Shown here in pieces: positions 52,246-62,968 of a stretch of 64,000 nt of DNA. Source of the stretch: Thiothrix eikelboomii (GTDB lineage Bacteria; Pseudomonadota; Gammaproteobacteria; Thiotrichales; Thiotrichaceae). The stretch spans positions 186,001 through 250,000 of the forward strand of contig NZ_FUYB01000002.1 in assembly GCF_900167255.1 (NCBI RefSeq), given 5' to 3'. The notes under the pieces were generated by a model. It saw only the letters and a program-made list of their open reading frames with translations, was not told the DNA's origin and did no database searches. Within the stretch, counting starts at the first letter, position 1. Each line of letters starts with the position of its first letter. Position numbers and translations under genes: made by a program.

Positions 52246-55085
52246 TAGATACTCCGTGCGACTTGAACATGCTCGAAGACCTCAATTTGGTCACCCACAC
52301 GGACATCATTGTAGTCCTTCACAGCAATACCGCACTCCGTACCGACCTGAACCTCTTTCACATCATCACGATGACGCCGTAAAGACTCCAGCTCACCCTC
52401 AAAAATAACCACATTATCACGCAGCACCCGAATCGGGTTACCACGGCGAACCACACCTTCCACTACTAAGCAACCCGCTACTTGGCCAAAACCAGAGGCA
52501 CGGAAAACATTGCGAACCTCAGCCAAGCCTAAGAACACTTCTCGAGTTTCCGGTGACAACATACCACTCATGGCCGCACGCACATCATTAATCACATCAT
52601 AAATAATGCTGTAATACCGAATTTCAACATCATTATCCTGTGCTAAGCGCCTTGCCCCTGCATCAGCACGCACATTAAAGGCGACCACAATTGCTTTAGA
52701 AGCAGCTGCTAAGTCAATATCACTTTCATTCATTCCACCGATGCCTGAGGAAATAATCCGTACTTCCACTTCATCTGTAGACAATTTCAGCAATTCACTG
52801 CGAATTGCTTCAACGCTCCCCTGTACATCGGCTTTAACCAATAAATTGATTTGTGCACGTGCCCCGGTTTGCATTTGGCTAAATAAATTGTCCAACTTAG
52901 CCGTGTTCTGTGCTGCAAACCGACTATCACGTTGCTTTTCTTGCCGTAATTCAGCGATTTCACGTACCTTACGCTCATCACTGACGACAAAAGCCTCATC
53001 ACCCGCCTCAGGAGCGGATGACAAACCAACGACCGCCACAGGAATTGAAGGCCCTGCTTCCTTAACTGAACGACCATTTTCATCAAATAAAGCACGTACA
53101 CGGCCGTATTGCGTACCACAGAGCAGAATATCGCCTTTGCGCAAAGTACCTTCACGAATCAGTACCGTAGCTACCGCACCACGGCCACGCTCGATACTTG
53201 CTTCAATCACTGTACCTTTGGCAGGGACATCGACGGGTGCAGTCAACTCTTGAACTTCAGCCACTAATAAAATGGTTTCTAACAGCTCATCAATGCCGAC
53301 CCCAGTTTTCGCTGAAACACGTACTACGGGGACATCACCCCCCCATTCTTCGGTCAAAACGCCGACTTGGGAAAGATCATTTAAAACGCGATCCACATCA
53401 GCTTGTGACTTATCAATCTTATTGATCGCCACCACCATCGGAACTTTAGCTTCCTTAGCGTGCTGAATCGCTTCTTTAGTCTGAGGCATCACCCCATCAT
53501 CCGCAGCCACAATTAGCACCACAATATCGGTGACTTGCGCACCACGAGCACGCATTTTCGTAAAGGCCGCATGACCCGGCGTATCTAAGAAGGTGACCGT
53601 ACCCCGCGAGGTATCCACATGATAAGCACCGATATGCTGAGTAATACCCCCAGCCTCACCTGAAGCCACTCGGGTCTTACGAATATAATCCAGTAAAGAA
53701 GTTTTACCGTGGTCAACATGCCCCATAATCGTGACGACTGGTGGACGTGTTTCTAAGGCAACATCGCTATTATCACCTAAGACTGAAGCTAAGATCGCCT
53801 CATCATCCATGACCTGCATGGGCGTCGCTTTATGGCCTAACTCTTCAGCGACTAAAATTGCGGTCTCTTGATCAATCGACTGATTGATCGTGACCATCAT
53901 GCCCATTTTCATCATGGACTTGATAATATCAGTCGCACGAATCGCCAATTTCTGTGCAAGATCCGACACAATAATCGTGGATGGAATTTCAATCTCACGA
54001 ATCACCGGTGCAGTTGGCTTCTCGAAACCATGCTTGACCTCACGCTCAGGTGCACGCCCTGGTTTACGCTTATTACCTTTGTGCTGAATAACAGGGGTAT
54101 TACCACGCTCGTTTTCACGACCCCGAGTTTTAATTTTTTTCTTTTCGCCGCGCTTAGTATCATCGTCGTCCGTGCTGACTAAACCAGGCAGAGGATTGAT
54201 AACGGGCTCTTCCTCTTCCAAACCAATCACTTGTTTAGGCGCTAAGGACTGCTTAGGCTTAGCACGTGAAGGCCGCCGCTTCAAGGCATCGGAGGCTTCT
54301 TGACGTGCCGCATCAACTACTAATTGACGCTGCTCTAAACCCGAAACATTGGTAGTTTCTTTAGTTGCTGTAGCAGCCGTATCCGGCTCGGTTGCTTCCG
54401 CTTTAATCGGTGCAGGTGTCACTACCCGCTCGACTGCTGGTGGTTCAGCGACTAGTTCAGGTTCCACCGCAGCGACAGATGGCATGACGGGTTCAACCGG
54501 AGTGATAACCTCAGGCACGACCGGTGTTTTAGCAACTGGCTCAACCGGAGTGATAATTTCAGGCATCACGGGTGGCTGTGGTGGTTGCGGTGGTTGAGCC
54601 ACTGCCTCTTTGGCTTCTTTCTGCCGACGAATACGCTGTAGCTCTAATTCACGCCGCTCACGCTCGGCTTTTTCTAGCACCGCTTCTCGGACACGTCGAT
54701 CATTCTCTGCTTGGCGTGCCAAAGTTTCAGCACGTTGCTCAGCCGCACGATCCGCTTGCGCATCAGACTCACTGTTACGTAGACCAATCGTTTTCTTACG
54801 CCGCACCTCAACACCTTGAGGTTTACGATCATTGCCACCTGCTCCACCGGGAGTAGCTCGTTTTAAAGTAATTTTTCCTGCACCTGCATTACGGTTATCC
54901 ACAGTCTCAGTTCGTCCACTGCTTGCTTCATTTTTAATACGCTCTAGCAACATGAGCTTTTGCGCATCAGTAATCTTGTCTTCTGGACTGCTGACCTCAA
55001 TGCCTGCTCGTTTTAGCTGCCGCATCAATACATCAACAGGAGCTTTCACCATCGCGGCGAGTGCTTTTACCTGAATATCTGACAT
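52245..55085 (-). CDS. infB: Translation initiation factor IF-2
   Basis: A 946-residue GTPase that brings initiator tRNA to the 30S subunit. An IF2-N domain (about 1-55) is followed by a charged linker rich in Arg/Glu/Ala and Pro (about 60-365), a second IF2-N-like part (about 365-430), then the G domain with G-H-V-D-H-G-K-T-S (near 450), D-T-P-G-H-A-A-F and N-K-I-D, and domains II-IV. It is longer than E. coli IF-2 (890) because of the linker, which holds a short tandem duplication. It lies between nusA and rbfA as usual. Confidence 0.98.
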   Translation of the reverse strand: MSDIQVKALAAMVKAPVDVLMRQLKRAGIEVSSPEDKITDAQKLMLLERIKNEASSGRTETVDNRNAGAGKITLKRATPGGAGGNDRKPQGVEVRRKKTIGLRNSESDAQADRAAEQRAETLARQAENDRRVREAVLEKAERERRELELQRIRRQKEAKEAVAQPPQPPQPPVMPEIITPVEPVAKTPVVPEVITPVEPVMPSVAAVEPELVAEPPAVERVVTPAPIKAEATEPDTAATATKETTNVSGLEQRQLVVDAARQEASDALKRRPSRAKPKQSLAPKQVIGLEEEEPVINPLPGLVSTDDDDTKRGEKKKIKTRGRENERGNTPVIQHKGNKRKPGRAPEREVKHGFEKPTAPVIREIEIPSTIIVSDLAQKLAIRATDIIKSMMKMGMMVTINQSIDQETAILVAEELGHKATPMQVMDDEAILASVLGDNSDVALETRPPVVTIMGHVDHGKTSLLDYIRKTRVASGEAGGITQHIGAYHVDTSRGTVTFLDTPGHAAFTKMRARGAQVTDIVVLIVAADDGVMPQTKEAIQHAKEAKVPMVVAINKIDKSQADVDRVLNDLSQVGVLTEEWGGDVPVVRVSAKTGVGIDELLETILLVAEVQELTAPVDVPAKGTVIEASIERGRGAVATVLIREGTLRKGDILLCGTQYGRVRALFDENGRSVKEAGPSIPVAVVGLSSAPEAGDEAFVVSDERKVREIAELRQEKQRDSRFAAQNTAKLDNLFSQMQTGARAQINLLVKADVQGSVEAIRSELLKLSTDEVEVRIISSGIGGMNESDIDLAAASKAIVVAFNVRADAGARRLAQDNDVEIRYYSIIYDVINDVRAAMSGMLSPETREVFLGLAEVRNVFRASGFGQVAGCLVVEGVVRRGNPIRVLRDNVVIFEGELESLRRHRDDVKEVQVGTECGIAVKDYNDVRVGDQIEVFEHVQVARSI
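54493..54588. repeat. In-frame 48-nt duplication in the IF-2 linker
   Basis: The 16-mer tcaaccggagtgataa occurs at 54493 and again at 54541, exactly 48 nt (16 codons) apart, in diverged copies that encode repeated I-T-P-V-E-P-V units of the Pro/Val-rich linker. It is probably a slippage or tandem duplication product with no functional cost. Confidence 0.6.
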
Positions 55086-55104
55086 TTATTGTCCTCCTGT
55101 TGAG

Positions 55105-56589
55105 TTACGCTGACTCGCTAAACCAAGGCTCTCGAGCAGTCATGATCAATTGAGCAGCACGATCTTTATCCATGCCCTCAATCTCTAATAATTCATCCAC
55201 CGATTGCTCGGCTAAATCTTCCATGGTACGTACACCCATCTCCGCTAGCTTATACGCTAGCTCTTTATCCATACCTTTCATGGTCAATAGATCATCTGCT
55301 GGAATCGGGGTATCTTTAGCAATCGCTTCGGTTAATAAAGCAGTACGAGCACGTTCCCGCAGTTCATTCACAATCTCTTCGTCAAAAGCTTCAATTTCTA
55401 GAAACTCTTCACGGGGGACATAAGCAACCTCTTCTAAAGTAGAGAAACCTTCCTCTACTAAGATAATGGCGACCTCTTCATCCACATCGAGACGACTAAT
55501 AAACAATTCGAGAATCGCTTGCTGCTCAGCTTCTGTTTTTGCCTCAGCCTCTTCGACACTCATTACATTCAAAGTCCAGCCAGTGAGTTCACTCGCTAAC
55601 CGTACATTCTGCCCACCCTTACCAATCGCTTGGGACAACTTATCTTTGTCGACCCCAATATCCATTGTTTTCTTGTCTTCATCGACCACAATCGACAAGA
55701 CTTCTGCAGGTGCCATCGCATTCATGACATAAGTGGCAATGTCTTCATTCCACAGAACAATATCTACCCGCTCACCATTTAATTCCGTAGTGACCGTTTG
55801 AATCCGTGAACCCCGCATCCCAACACAAGCACCGACCGGATCAATATTCGGTAGATTGGCACGCACAGCCACTTTAGCCCGTGAACCCGGATCACGTGCT
55901 GCCCCCATAATATCAATCATTTCTTGATTGATTTCGGGAACTTCGAGCTTCATCAATTCAATTAAGAAATTTACATCGCTACGGCTCACAATAATTTGTG
56001 GACCACGCTGTTCTTGGCGAATCTCTTTCAAGTAGCCACGCATCCGCGCGCTATTATGCACCATTTCACGCGGAATCATCTCTTCTCTTGGAATTAAAGC
56101 TTCAGCATTGTCGCCTAAATCTAAGAAAACACCTTTGCGATCCACGCGCTTAACCGTACCCATAATCAGCTGGCCAACTTTATCCCGGTAGCTAGAGACT
56201 AGTTTTTCACGCTCGGCTTCTCGTACTTTAGCCACAATCACTTGTTTAGCGGTTTGGGCAGCAATACGTCCAAACTCGACTGACTCAATCTTTTCCTCGA
56301 TATATTCGCCGACTTCTACATCTAAACCGCGACTGTGTGCATAGCTTAATAAAATCTGCCGCTCGGGGCTTTCAAAATTAGGATCTTCGTCATCCACCAC
56401 TAACCAACGGCGATACGTATCATAATCACCCGTATTACGGTTAACCGCTACTCGAACATCCATGTGCATGCCAAAGCGCTTGCGAGTGGCCATCGCTAAA
56501 GCAGTTTCAACGGCATCAAAAATTAAACCTTTGCTAACATTTTTTTCGTTGGAAACTGCATCAACAACGTAGAGGATTTCTTTATTCAT
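55105..56589 (-). CDS. nusA: Transcription termination/antitermination factor NusA
   Basis: A 494-residue RNA polymerase-binding protein. Domains: NusA N-terminal (about 1-125), S1 (about 135-200), KH1 and KH2 (about 230-345, with V-G-A-C-V-G-M-R-G-S-R-I and A-I-G-K-G-G-Q-N-V-R-L-A) and two C-terminal acidic repeats (from about 365), each helix-hairpin-helix. Length equals E. coli NusA (495). It overlaps the rimP stop by 4 bp. Confidence 0.98.
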   Translation of the reverse strand: MNKEILYVVDAVSNEKNVSKGLIFDAVETALAMATRKRFGMHMDVRVAVNRNTGDYDTYRRWLVVDDEDPNFESPERQILLSYAHSRGLDVEVGEYIEEKIESVEFGRIAAQTAKQVIVAKVREAEREKLVSSYRDKVGQLIMGTVKRVDRKGVFLDLGDNAEALIPREEMIPREMVHNSARMRGYLKEIRQEQRGPQIIVSRSDVNFLIELMKLEVPEINQEMIDIMGAARDPGSRAKVAVRANLPNIDPVGACVGMRGSRIQTVTTELNGERVDIVLWNEDIATYVMNAMAPAEVLSIVVDEDKKTMDIGVDKDKLSQAIGKGGQNVRLASELTGWTLNVMSVEEAEAKTEAEQQAILELFISRLDVDEEVAIILVEEGFSTLEEVAYVPREEFLEIEAFDEEIVNELRERARTALLTEAIAKDTPIPADDLLTMKGMDKELAYKLAEMGVRTMEDLAEQSVDELLEIEGMDKDRAAQLIMTAREPWFSESA

Positions 56590-57074
56590 GAATGTGCACT
56601 GCTCCTTTTTCCTTTTTTAGGCGTTGTTTTCATCTCATAGACTAAGCGACCCCGATCAATGACTGCATACGGGATTTCGCAGCTCCCATCCTCTAGCTCT
56701 AGCGTAATCGCCTCAGCATTAGCTTCTTTCAGAACACCCACAAAATTGCGACGGGATTGCACCGGTAATTGAGTACGAACTTTGAGTTTTTCGCCGATAT
56801 AGCGCTGATAGTGCTCGGGTGTGAACAAAACCCTATCCACACCGGGCGAAGACACTTCCAATACATAAGCCACTGGAATTAAATCTTCGACATCTAAGGC
56901 CGCACCGATTTGGGCACTCACTCGCCCACAATCGTCGACGTTAATACCATTCGGTGAGTCAATAAAAATGCGCAATAAAGCACTTTCCGCATAAGAGCGG
57001 TATTCATAACCCCACACGGCATAGCCAAGACCTGTGACTGTGGTGTGGATTAGCGCATTTAAACGTTCTTGCAT
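56586..57074 (-). CDS. rimP: Ribosome maturation factor RimP
   Basis: A 162-residue factor for 30S assembly, with R-I-F-I-D-S-P-N-G-I-N-V-D-D-C, Y-V-L-E-V-S-S-P-G-V-D-R and E-D-G-S-C-E-I-P-Y-A. It begins the rimP-nusA-infB-rbfA-truB operon directly after the initiator tRNA and its terminator, as in E. coli (metY-rimP-nusA). Confidence 0.96.
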   Translation of the reverse strand: MQERLNALIHTTVTGLGYAVWGYEYRSYAESALLRIFIDSPNGINVDDCGRVSAQIGAALDVEDLIPVAYVLEVSSPGVDRVLFTPEHYQRYIGEKLKVRTQLPVQSRRNFVGVLKEANAEAITLELEDGSCEIPYAVIDRGRLVYEMKTTPKKGKRSSAHS

Positions 57075-57104
57075 AATAACCGTTAGAGCAATTTTAAGAG
57101 GTAA

Positions 57105-57128
57105 TAAAAAAGCCCCTTAAAGGGGCTT
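57105..57128 (-). terminator. Rho-independent terminator between initiator tRNA and rimP
   Basis: AAGCCCC and GGGGCTT pair across a short A/T loop (57110-57128), followed on the minus strand by six T. It likely ends most tRNA transcripts while allowing read-through to rimP-nusA, as known for metY-nusA. Confidence 0.8.
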
Positions 57129-57138
57129 CTTATATATT

Positions 57139-57215
<77 letters not shown>

Positions 57216-57228
57216 TCAGAGGTTGTGA

Positions 57229-57257
57229 ACTATAGAGACTTTGGGCTGAGGATGCAA
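57229..57257 (-). promoter_or_regulatory. Promoter of the initiator tRNA
   Basis: On the minus strand, TTGCAT (57252-57257), a 17-nt spacer and TATAGT (57229-57234), with the mature tRNA 5' end 14 nt downstream of the -10 box. Confidence 0.75.
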
Positions 57258-57286
57258 GTGATAATTTAAAAAAAACCCAAATAGTT

Positions 57287-57577
57287 TTAACGAATATAAC
57301 GATACACAAAACCGGGGAAAGCAAACACCATGAACAGAGCGGAGGTAACCGCATAAAACTCCCAGTCTTGAGAGTGATTGCTACCCATAATCCGCTGCTC
57401 TAGTAAATAACCTAGGCCACCCACGACAAAGTATAAAACCAACCACTCCAGTAAGCGCACCCAAGCTGATTTTTTCGTACAATGCAGGATAAGAAAGCAG
57501 CGCTCACTCAACCAAGGCAAATTAGCCAAGCCAATCGCTACGGCTAAATAAATCCATTGAACCGACTGCAAACTCAT
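57287..57577 (-). CDS. DUF2818 family membrane protein
   Basis: A 96-residue protein with three membrane helices and the signature L-A-N-L-P-W-L-S-E-R, L-L-E-W-L-V-L-Y-F-V-V-G-G-L-G-Y-L-L-E-Q-R and W-E-F-Y-A-V-T...A-F-P-G-F-V-Y-R-Y. DUF2818 genes usually sit right after nuoN, as here, where its start overlaps the nuoN stop by 4 bp. It may be an accessory or assembly part of Complex I; no biochemical proof is known to me. Confidence 0.88.
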   Translation of the reverse strand: MSLQSVQWIYLAVAIGLANLPWLSERCFLILHCTKKSAWVRLLEWLVLYFVVGGLGYLLEQRIMGSNHSQDWEFYAVTSALFMVFAFPGFVYRYIR

Positions 57578-59025
57578 AACCGACTCGCGCTTAAGGCTAA
57601 ATCACAAATACTCATCAAGATACCGGGGAAAATCCCTAGGAGGACCATTAATAAGCCATTGACACTCACTAATACACGAATATCCATGTCAGCTTCAATC
57701 GGGACTTGCTCATTAGGTTGATCAAAGTACATGATTTTAATTATGCGTAGATAGTAGAACGCACCAATCACCGACATCACCACCATAAAGACCGCTGCCC
57801 AAACAAACTTAGCCTCGACCACCGCTTCAATAATCGCAAACTTTGCATAGAACCCAGCAGTAGGTGGAATACCCGCCATTGAGAATAAAATCAATAGAAA
57901 CATCAAGGCAAACCACGGATGCCGACGACTCAAGCCTTTTAAGTCCTCTAAGTGCACCACTTCATACCCTTTGCGCCCTAACAAAATCAGCATCGCAAAC
58001 GCACCTGCTGACATCAAGGCATAGAGTAAAATATAAAACATAGCAGCGCTATAGCCGGTATGGGTAGTCATCACGATCCCCATTAGCATGAATCCCATAT
58101 GAGCTATCGCTGAATAAGCAAATAAACGCTTCAGATTATTTTGTACTAGGGCAAGCAAATTACCTAAGGCAATCGAGAGCAAAGCTAACAGCATAAACAT
58201 CTGCGACCATGCCGCTTGAGCTGGTTCTAAGGCCTCGACCATCAAGCGGATCACGATAGCAAAGGCTGCAATCTTCGGTGCACTGCTTAAAAATAGAGTC
58301 ACTGCGGTTGGTGTACCTTGATACACATCAGGTAACCACATATGGAAGGGGACAACACCGAGTTTGAATGCTAAGCCTGCCACGATAAAGGTGAGTGCAA
58401 ACATCAATAGCAAATTAGTCGAAACATCAGCTTGACTTGAAAAATACTCACGCAAAGTATTCAACTCTAAACTGCCACTCAAACCATACAGCACCGACAT
58501 ACCATACAGTAAGAAACCTGAAGCCACGGCACCCAGCACAAAATACTTAATAGCCGCCTCGGTGGCCTGCGCATCATCACGCCGCATCGCAACTAAGGCA
58601 TACATGGACAACGACAGTAGCTCTAGACCCAAATACAGCACTAATAAATGATAGCCAGAGACCATAATCAGCATACCTAAGATAGCTGTCATGCCGAGTA
58701 CAAAAAACTCGCTCTGCCACATATCTTGATCACGTAGATATTTACGCGCACACGCAAAAGCCAACATAGAAATGAGCAAAATACTAATTTTCAGCACGCC
58801 TGCCATTTCATCAACCATATACATGCCATCAAGGCCTAGGGTTTTATCTGCGCGATTAAAGAAAGAGCTATACACTAATAAAAGAGTGGTCAGTAAAGAA
58901 GCTTGAGTGGCTAAATACGTAATCACTCGGGATTCTTTACCTAAAAACAGATCCAGCAATAGCACCACACACAGCGCTGCTAATAAGAAGATTTCTGGAC
59001 GAGCAATTTCAAAGGCGGCCATCAT
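57574..59025 (-). CDS. nuoN: NADH-quinone oxidoreductase subunit N
   Basis: A 483-residue antiporter-like membrane subunit of Complex I with about 14 helices. It has K-L-G-V-V-P-F-H-M-W-L-P-D-V-Y-Q-G and L-F-A-Y-S-A-I-A-H-M-G-F. The ATG at 59025 is chosen: it overlaps the nuoM TGA, has GAAGGGG upstream, and gives the E. coli length (485); the frame is open to 59079. Confidence 0.97.
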   Translation of the reverse strand: MMAAFEIARPEIFLLAALCVVLLLDLFLGKESRVITYLATQASLLTTLLLVYSSFFNRADKTLGLDGMYMVDEMAGVLKISILLISMLAFACARKYLRDQDMWQSEFFVLGMTAILGMLIMVSGYHLLVLYLGLELLSLSMYALVAMRRDDAQATEAAIKYFVLGAVASGFLLYGMSVLYGLSGSLELNTLREYFSSQADVSTNLLLMFALTFIVAGLAFKLGVVPFHMWLPDVYQGTPTAVTLFLSSAPKIAAFAIVIRLMVEALEPAQAAWSQMFMLLALLSIALGNLLALVQNNLKRLFAYSAIAHMGFMLMGIVMTTHTGYSAAMFYILLYALMSAGAFAMLILLGRKGYEVVHLEDLKGLSRRHPWFALMFLLILFSMAGIPPTAGFYAKFAIIEAVVEAKFVWAAVFMVVMSVIGAFYYLRIIKIMYFDQPNEQVPIEADMDIRVLVSVNGLLMVLLGIFPGILMSICDLALSASRL

Positions 59026-60575
59026 GAATTCCCCTTCATAGCAGGCATCAGGTCTGATGGCGACACCATCATCATCCACTCTCGAATCGAGCCTTCCATG
59101 AGTCGAATGAGTGGCTCAGGCCACCAACCTAAGACTAAAATGGCCAAGCCTAAGACACCGAGGATCACAAATTCACGCCGATTAATATCTTGTAACTGAT
59201 TCAGCTCGCTACTATTCACTTCCCCAAAGAGCACCCGTTTGACCGCCCATAAGGTATAAGCCGCACCCAAGATTAAAATCGTCGCTGCAATTGAAGCGAC
59301 CCAAAAATGCGCTTTAGCACTCGCTAAAATCACAAAAAACTCACCGACAAAACCCGAGGTACCCGGTAAGCCCACATTAGCCATTGCAAACAACATAAAG
59401 AAAGCCGCAAATACGGGCATCCGACTCGTAATACCGCTGTAAGCACTGATTTCAGTACTCTGTAGGCGCTCAGCCAACATCCCCACTGCAAGGAATAACC
59501 CACCTGCCACAAAGCCATGCGAGATCATCTGCACCATCGCACCTTGTACTGCCAACACACTCCCGCTGACCGCTGCATCGGCAAATGCTAAACCTTGGAG
59601 CTTAAAAACCAGAAATAAACCCAAAGTTACAAAACCCATGTGTGCGACCGAAGAGTAAGCGATCAATTTCTTTAAATTGGTTTGCACCAACGCAATCAAA
59701 CTCATATAAACAATGGCAACTAAGGACAAAATAACCACTAATAAAGCCCAATCATGGGCAGCTTCGGGCACAATCGGCAGGGCTAAACGATAAAATGCAT
59801 ACCCCCCTACTTTAACGCTAATCGCCGCCAACATGACCGAACCACCGGTTGGCGCTTGAGCATAGGCTTCCGGCAACCAAGTATGTAACGGCCATAAGGG
59901 TACCTTCACGCCGAAAGCCACTAAGAATGATAAGAAAATCAGTAATTGCGCCGATTCACTCAGATTAGTTAAAGCATAAAGATCGGGTAGAAAAAAGCTC
60001 CCCTGCTCGGTTTGCGTATACAGATAAACTAAGCTGACTAATAAAAATACCGAACCCGCAAAGGTATAAATAAAGTATTTAATCGTTGCATGAATCCGCT
60101 GTGCCCCCCCCCAGACTCCTAAAATCAAGAATAAGGGGATCAACATCCCTTCGAAAAAAACATAGAATAGCAAAGCATCTCGTGCCATAAACACGCCATT
60201 GACTAAACCTTCCATGATTAAGAAGGCCGCCATGTATTGTGCAATCCGCTCTTTGACTGAATCCCAAGCCGCTACCAACACCAATAGCGTCATAAAGGTA
60301 TTCAACAAAATCAGTGCAATCGAAACGCCATCCACGCCTAAGTCATAATTGACATGCACACCTAGCGCATCAATCCAGCGGAAAGTTTCCGTAAACTGCA
60401 TGGTGCCTGCTGCAGAGTCATAGACAAAGTACAGCGGTAAACTGATTAAAAAACTGAGCGTAGCCACCAATAAAGCAGCTTGACGTGCACCGTAGCGATC
60501 ACCCACGATGAGCACCCCAAACCCGCCCATGATGGGCAACCACAGCAGAAAACTAAGGATTGGCCATTCCATCAT
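59022..60575 (-). CDS. nuoM: NADH-quinone oxidoreductase subunit M
   Basis: A 517-residue antiporter-like Complex I subunit with about 14 helices; V-P-L-W-P-L-H-T-W-L-P-E-A-Y-A-Q-A-P, I-A-Y-S-S-V-A-H-M-G-F and the early glutamate in F-F-E-G-M-L-I-P are characteristic. It pumps protons together with L and N. It ends inside the nuoN start codon. Confidence 0.97.
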   Translation of the reverse strand: MMEWPILSFLLWLPIMGGFGVLIVGDRYGARQAALLVATLSFLISLPLYFVYDSAAGTMQFTETFRWIDALGVHVNYDLGVDGVSIALILLNTFMTLLVLVAAWDSVKERIAQYMAAFLIMEGLVNGVFMARDALLFYVFFEGMLIPLFLILGVWGGAQRIHATIKYFIYTFAGSVFLLVSLVYLYTQTEQGSFFLPDLYALTNLSESAQLLIFLSFLVAFGVKVPLWPLHTWLPEAYAQAPTGGSVMLAAISVKVGGYAFYRLALPIVPEAAHDWALLVVILSLVAIVYMSLIALVQTNLKKLIAYSSVAHMGFVTLGLFLVFKLQGLAFADAAVSGSVLAVQGAMVQMISHGFVAGGLFLAVGMLAERLQSTEISAYSGITSRMPVFAAFFMLFAMANVGLPGTSGFVGEFFVILASAKAHFWVASIAATILILGAAYTLWAVKRVLFGEVNSSELNQLQDINRREFVILGVLGLAILVLGWWPEPLIRLMEGSIREWMMMVSPSDLMPAMKGNS

Positions 60576-60607
60576 AAATCACTATCTCGCATTATTTTCC
60601 GCCAACC

Positions 60608-62632
60608 CTAAACTGATCTTAAGGCTAACAAAATCCAGCCCAGCATTAAGGCTAAGCCTAGAACCATTGCAAAGGCGTAATGATAGAGATAACCCGTTTG
60701 CACTCGCCTTGCCCAACCAGCGCTCCAAGCCGTCACTCGCCCTAAACCATTGACGATCAGGCCATCAATTAATAGCCGATCCACAAAACTCCATAAGCTC
60801 GTGCCTAAATACACAGCACCCTTTGCGAAAAACTTTTGATTAAAGCTATCGGCATAATATTTGTTATCCAATAAACGATAGAGCCAAGGGAAGGTGTCAT
60901 AGGCTTTATCCGCCACACTGTCATCCTTAATATAAACCCACCACGCTAAAGCGATCCCCGCCAAGGCTAACCAAAAAGGTAAAGATAACAAACCATGCCC
61001 AATGAAACTCAAGACACCGTGGTAGCCCTCACGCACCAAAGCCAAAGCCGGATGCCGCTCAGCGACCATTATCGTCGTCACATCTCGCATGCCTTCACCG
61101 ACATTATGTGCAGGCAATAAAACTTGTGAGAAAAAATCCCCCATCACTAAAGGTCCAATTAAGAACCCTGCGAGCACGGTTGGAATCGCCAACAAAATTA
61201 AAGGTATCGTAATCACTTTCGGTGATTCTTTAAGATGCAATAAGGTCTGATCATCCATGCGTTCATCACCATGAAACACCATAAAAATCATGCGGAAGGT
61301 ATAGAAGGCCGTGACTAAGACCCCCAGTAGCACCATGAAATAAGCATAACCAGACGCTGACAACGATGAATGATGCACTGCTTCAATAATCACATCTTTC
61401 GAGAAAAAGCCTGAAAAGACCGGAATACCGCATAAAGCCAAAGCCCCAATCACTGCAGTCCAATAGGTAATGGGTAGATGCCGCCGCAACCCGCCCATCT
61501 TGCGCATATCCTGCTCATGATGCATGGCTACAATCACCGAGCCTGCTGCCAAGAATAATAAGGCTTTGAAAAAAGCATGAGTCATTAAATGAAAAATGGC
61601 GGCTGAATAGGCCGATGCGCCTAAGGCCACTGTCATATAACCTAACTGCGACAAAGTGGAATAAGCAACGACCCGCTTAATATCGGTTTGGACAATCGCA
61701 ATCAAGCCCATAAAGAACGCTGTGGTTGCACCGATCACCAAAATAAAATTCAAAACAATATCCGACTGCTCATAAATCGGTGACACCCGCGCCACCAAGA
61801 AAATGCCAGCTGTCACCATCGTTGCCGCATGAATCAACGCAGAAATCGGTGTAGGGCCTTCCATTGAATCAGGAAGCCATACATGTAAAGGCACTTGCGC
61901 GGATTTACCCATCGCACCAATAAATAATAATAAAGCAATTAAATCTTGGTGGCTTAAACCTAAAGCTTGCGTCACAGGATCTAAAGGTAAATCACCCTTA
62001 CCACCGACAACCGATACCTCAAGCCGATCAAAGACCTGAATATAATCCAATGAGTTCGCATAAATCAGAATGACCGCAATCCCTAGAATAAAGCCAAAAT
62101 CACCAACTCGATTAACGATAAAGGCTTTCATACTCGCATGCGCTGCCGTTTCTTTGGTATACCAAAACCCGATCAACAAATAAGAAACCAAACCCACTAA
62201 TTCCCAGCCAAAGAAAAGCTGAAGGAAATTATTACTCATCACCAATAGCAGCATGGCAAAGGTGAACAAGGAAATATAGCTAAAAAAGCGCGTATAGCCC
62301 GGATCTTCATGCATATAGCCAATGGTATAAATATGCACCATTAAAGATACGAAGGTCACCACTAGCATCATCAATACAGACAGATTATCAATTAAGAAAC
62401 CAAACTGCATTTTGATGCTGTCAACTTCTGCCCAGACATAGATATTCTCATTAATAATTGTGCCGTCCAGAGCAACAACTTTGAATACCCAAAGCGATAA
62501 TAAAAATGCTAGAGCCACTGAACCTGTCGTCAGGTAATGTGACCTTACTTTACCAAGCTTATGCCCAAATACCCCCACCAAGATCGAAGCAAATAGCGGG
62601 GCAAGCACAATGAGTAATAGCATCAAGCCCAT
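60608..62632 (-). CDS. nuoL: NADH-quinone oxidoreductase subunit L
   Basis: A 674-residue antiporter-like subunit, the largest of the membrane arm, with [43 protein letters not shown]-type motifs and a C-terminal lateral helix region. Length is above E. coli NuoL (613), as usual for this branch. It lies 2 bp after nuoK. Confidence 0.97.
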   Translation of the reverse strand: [674 protein letters not shown]

Positions 62633-62634
62633 AA

Positions 62635-62940
62635 CTACCCCTTCAAACTGTGTAGGTCATCGACATTAATCGTGCGTCGATTTCGGAAAATAGTCACCAA
62701 AATAGCCAAACCAATCGCAGACTCTGCCGCTGCAACTGTTAAGATGAAAAAGACAAAAACCTGCCCATCTAGATTATTCAAATAATGTGAAAAGGCCACA
62801 AAATTTAAGTTCACTGCCAACAGCAATAACTCAATACACATCAGTAGAATCAAAATATTCTTTCGATTCAGAAAAATACCAGCAACACTAATCGCGAACA
62901 GCAAGGCTGACACAATCAAGTAATGGGTCAAACTTATCAT
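62635..62940 (-). CDS. nuoK: NADH-quinone oxidoreductase subunit K
   Basis: A 101-residue three-helix subunit with [20 protein letters not shown] and [13 protein letters not shown]; the two membrane glutamates take part in proton coupling. The ATG at 62940 has GGGAG 9 nt upstream and gives the E. coli length (100); the frame is open to 62976 over the nuoJ end. Confidence 0.96.
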   Translation of the reverse strand: MISLTHYLIVSALLFAISVAGIFLNRKNILILLMCIELLLLAVNLNFVAFSHYLNNLDGQVFVFFILTVAAAESAIGLAILVTIFRNRRTINVDDLHSLKG

Positions 62941-62968
62941 TATCAACGACTCCCGTGACTGTGCATGA

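Noticed and set aside
52741-53253. A 170-codon plus-strand frame antisense to infB
   Set aside because: It is a shadow of the highly conserved IF-2 coding sequence; composition is Ser/Arg-rich and no family is recognised.
54349-54597. Gly/Ser/Thr-repeat frame antisense to the IF-2 linker
   Set aside because: It merely reads the Pro/Val/Glu-rich linker repeats from the other strand.
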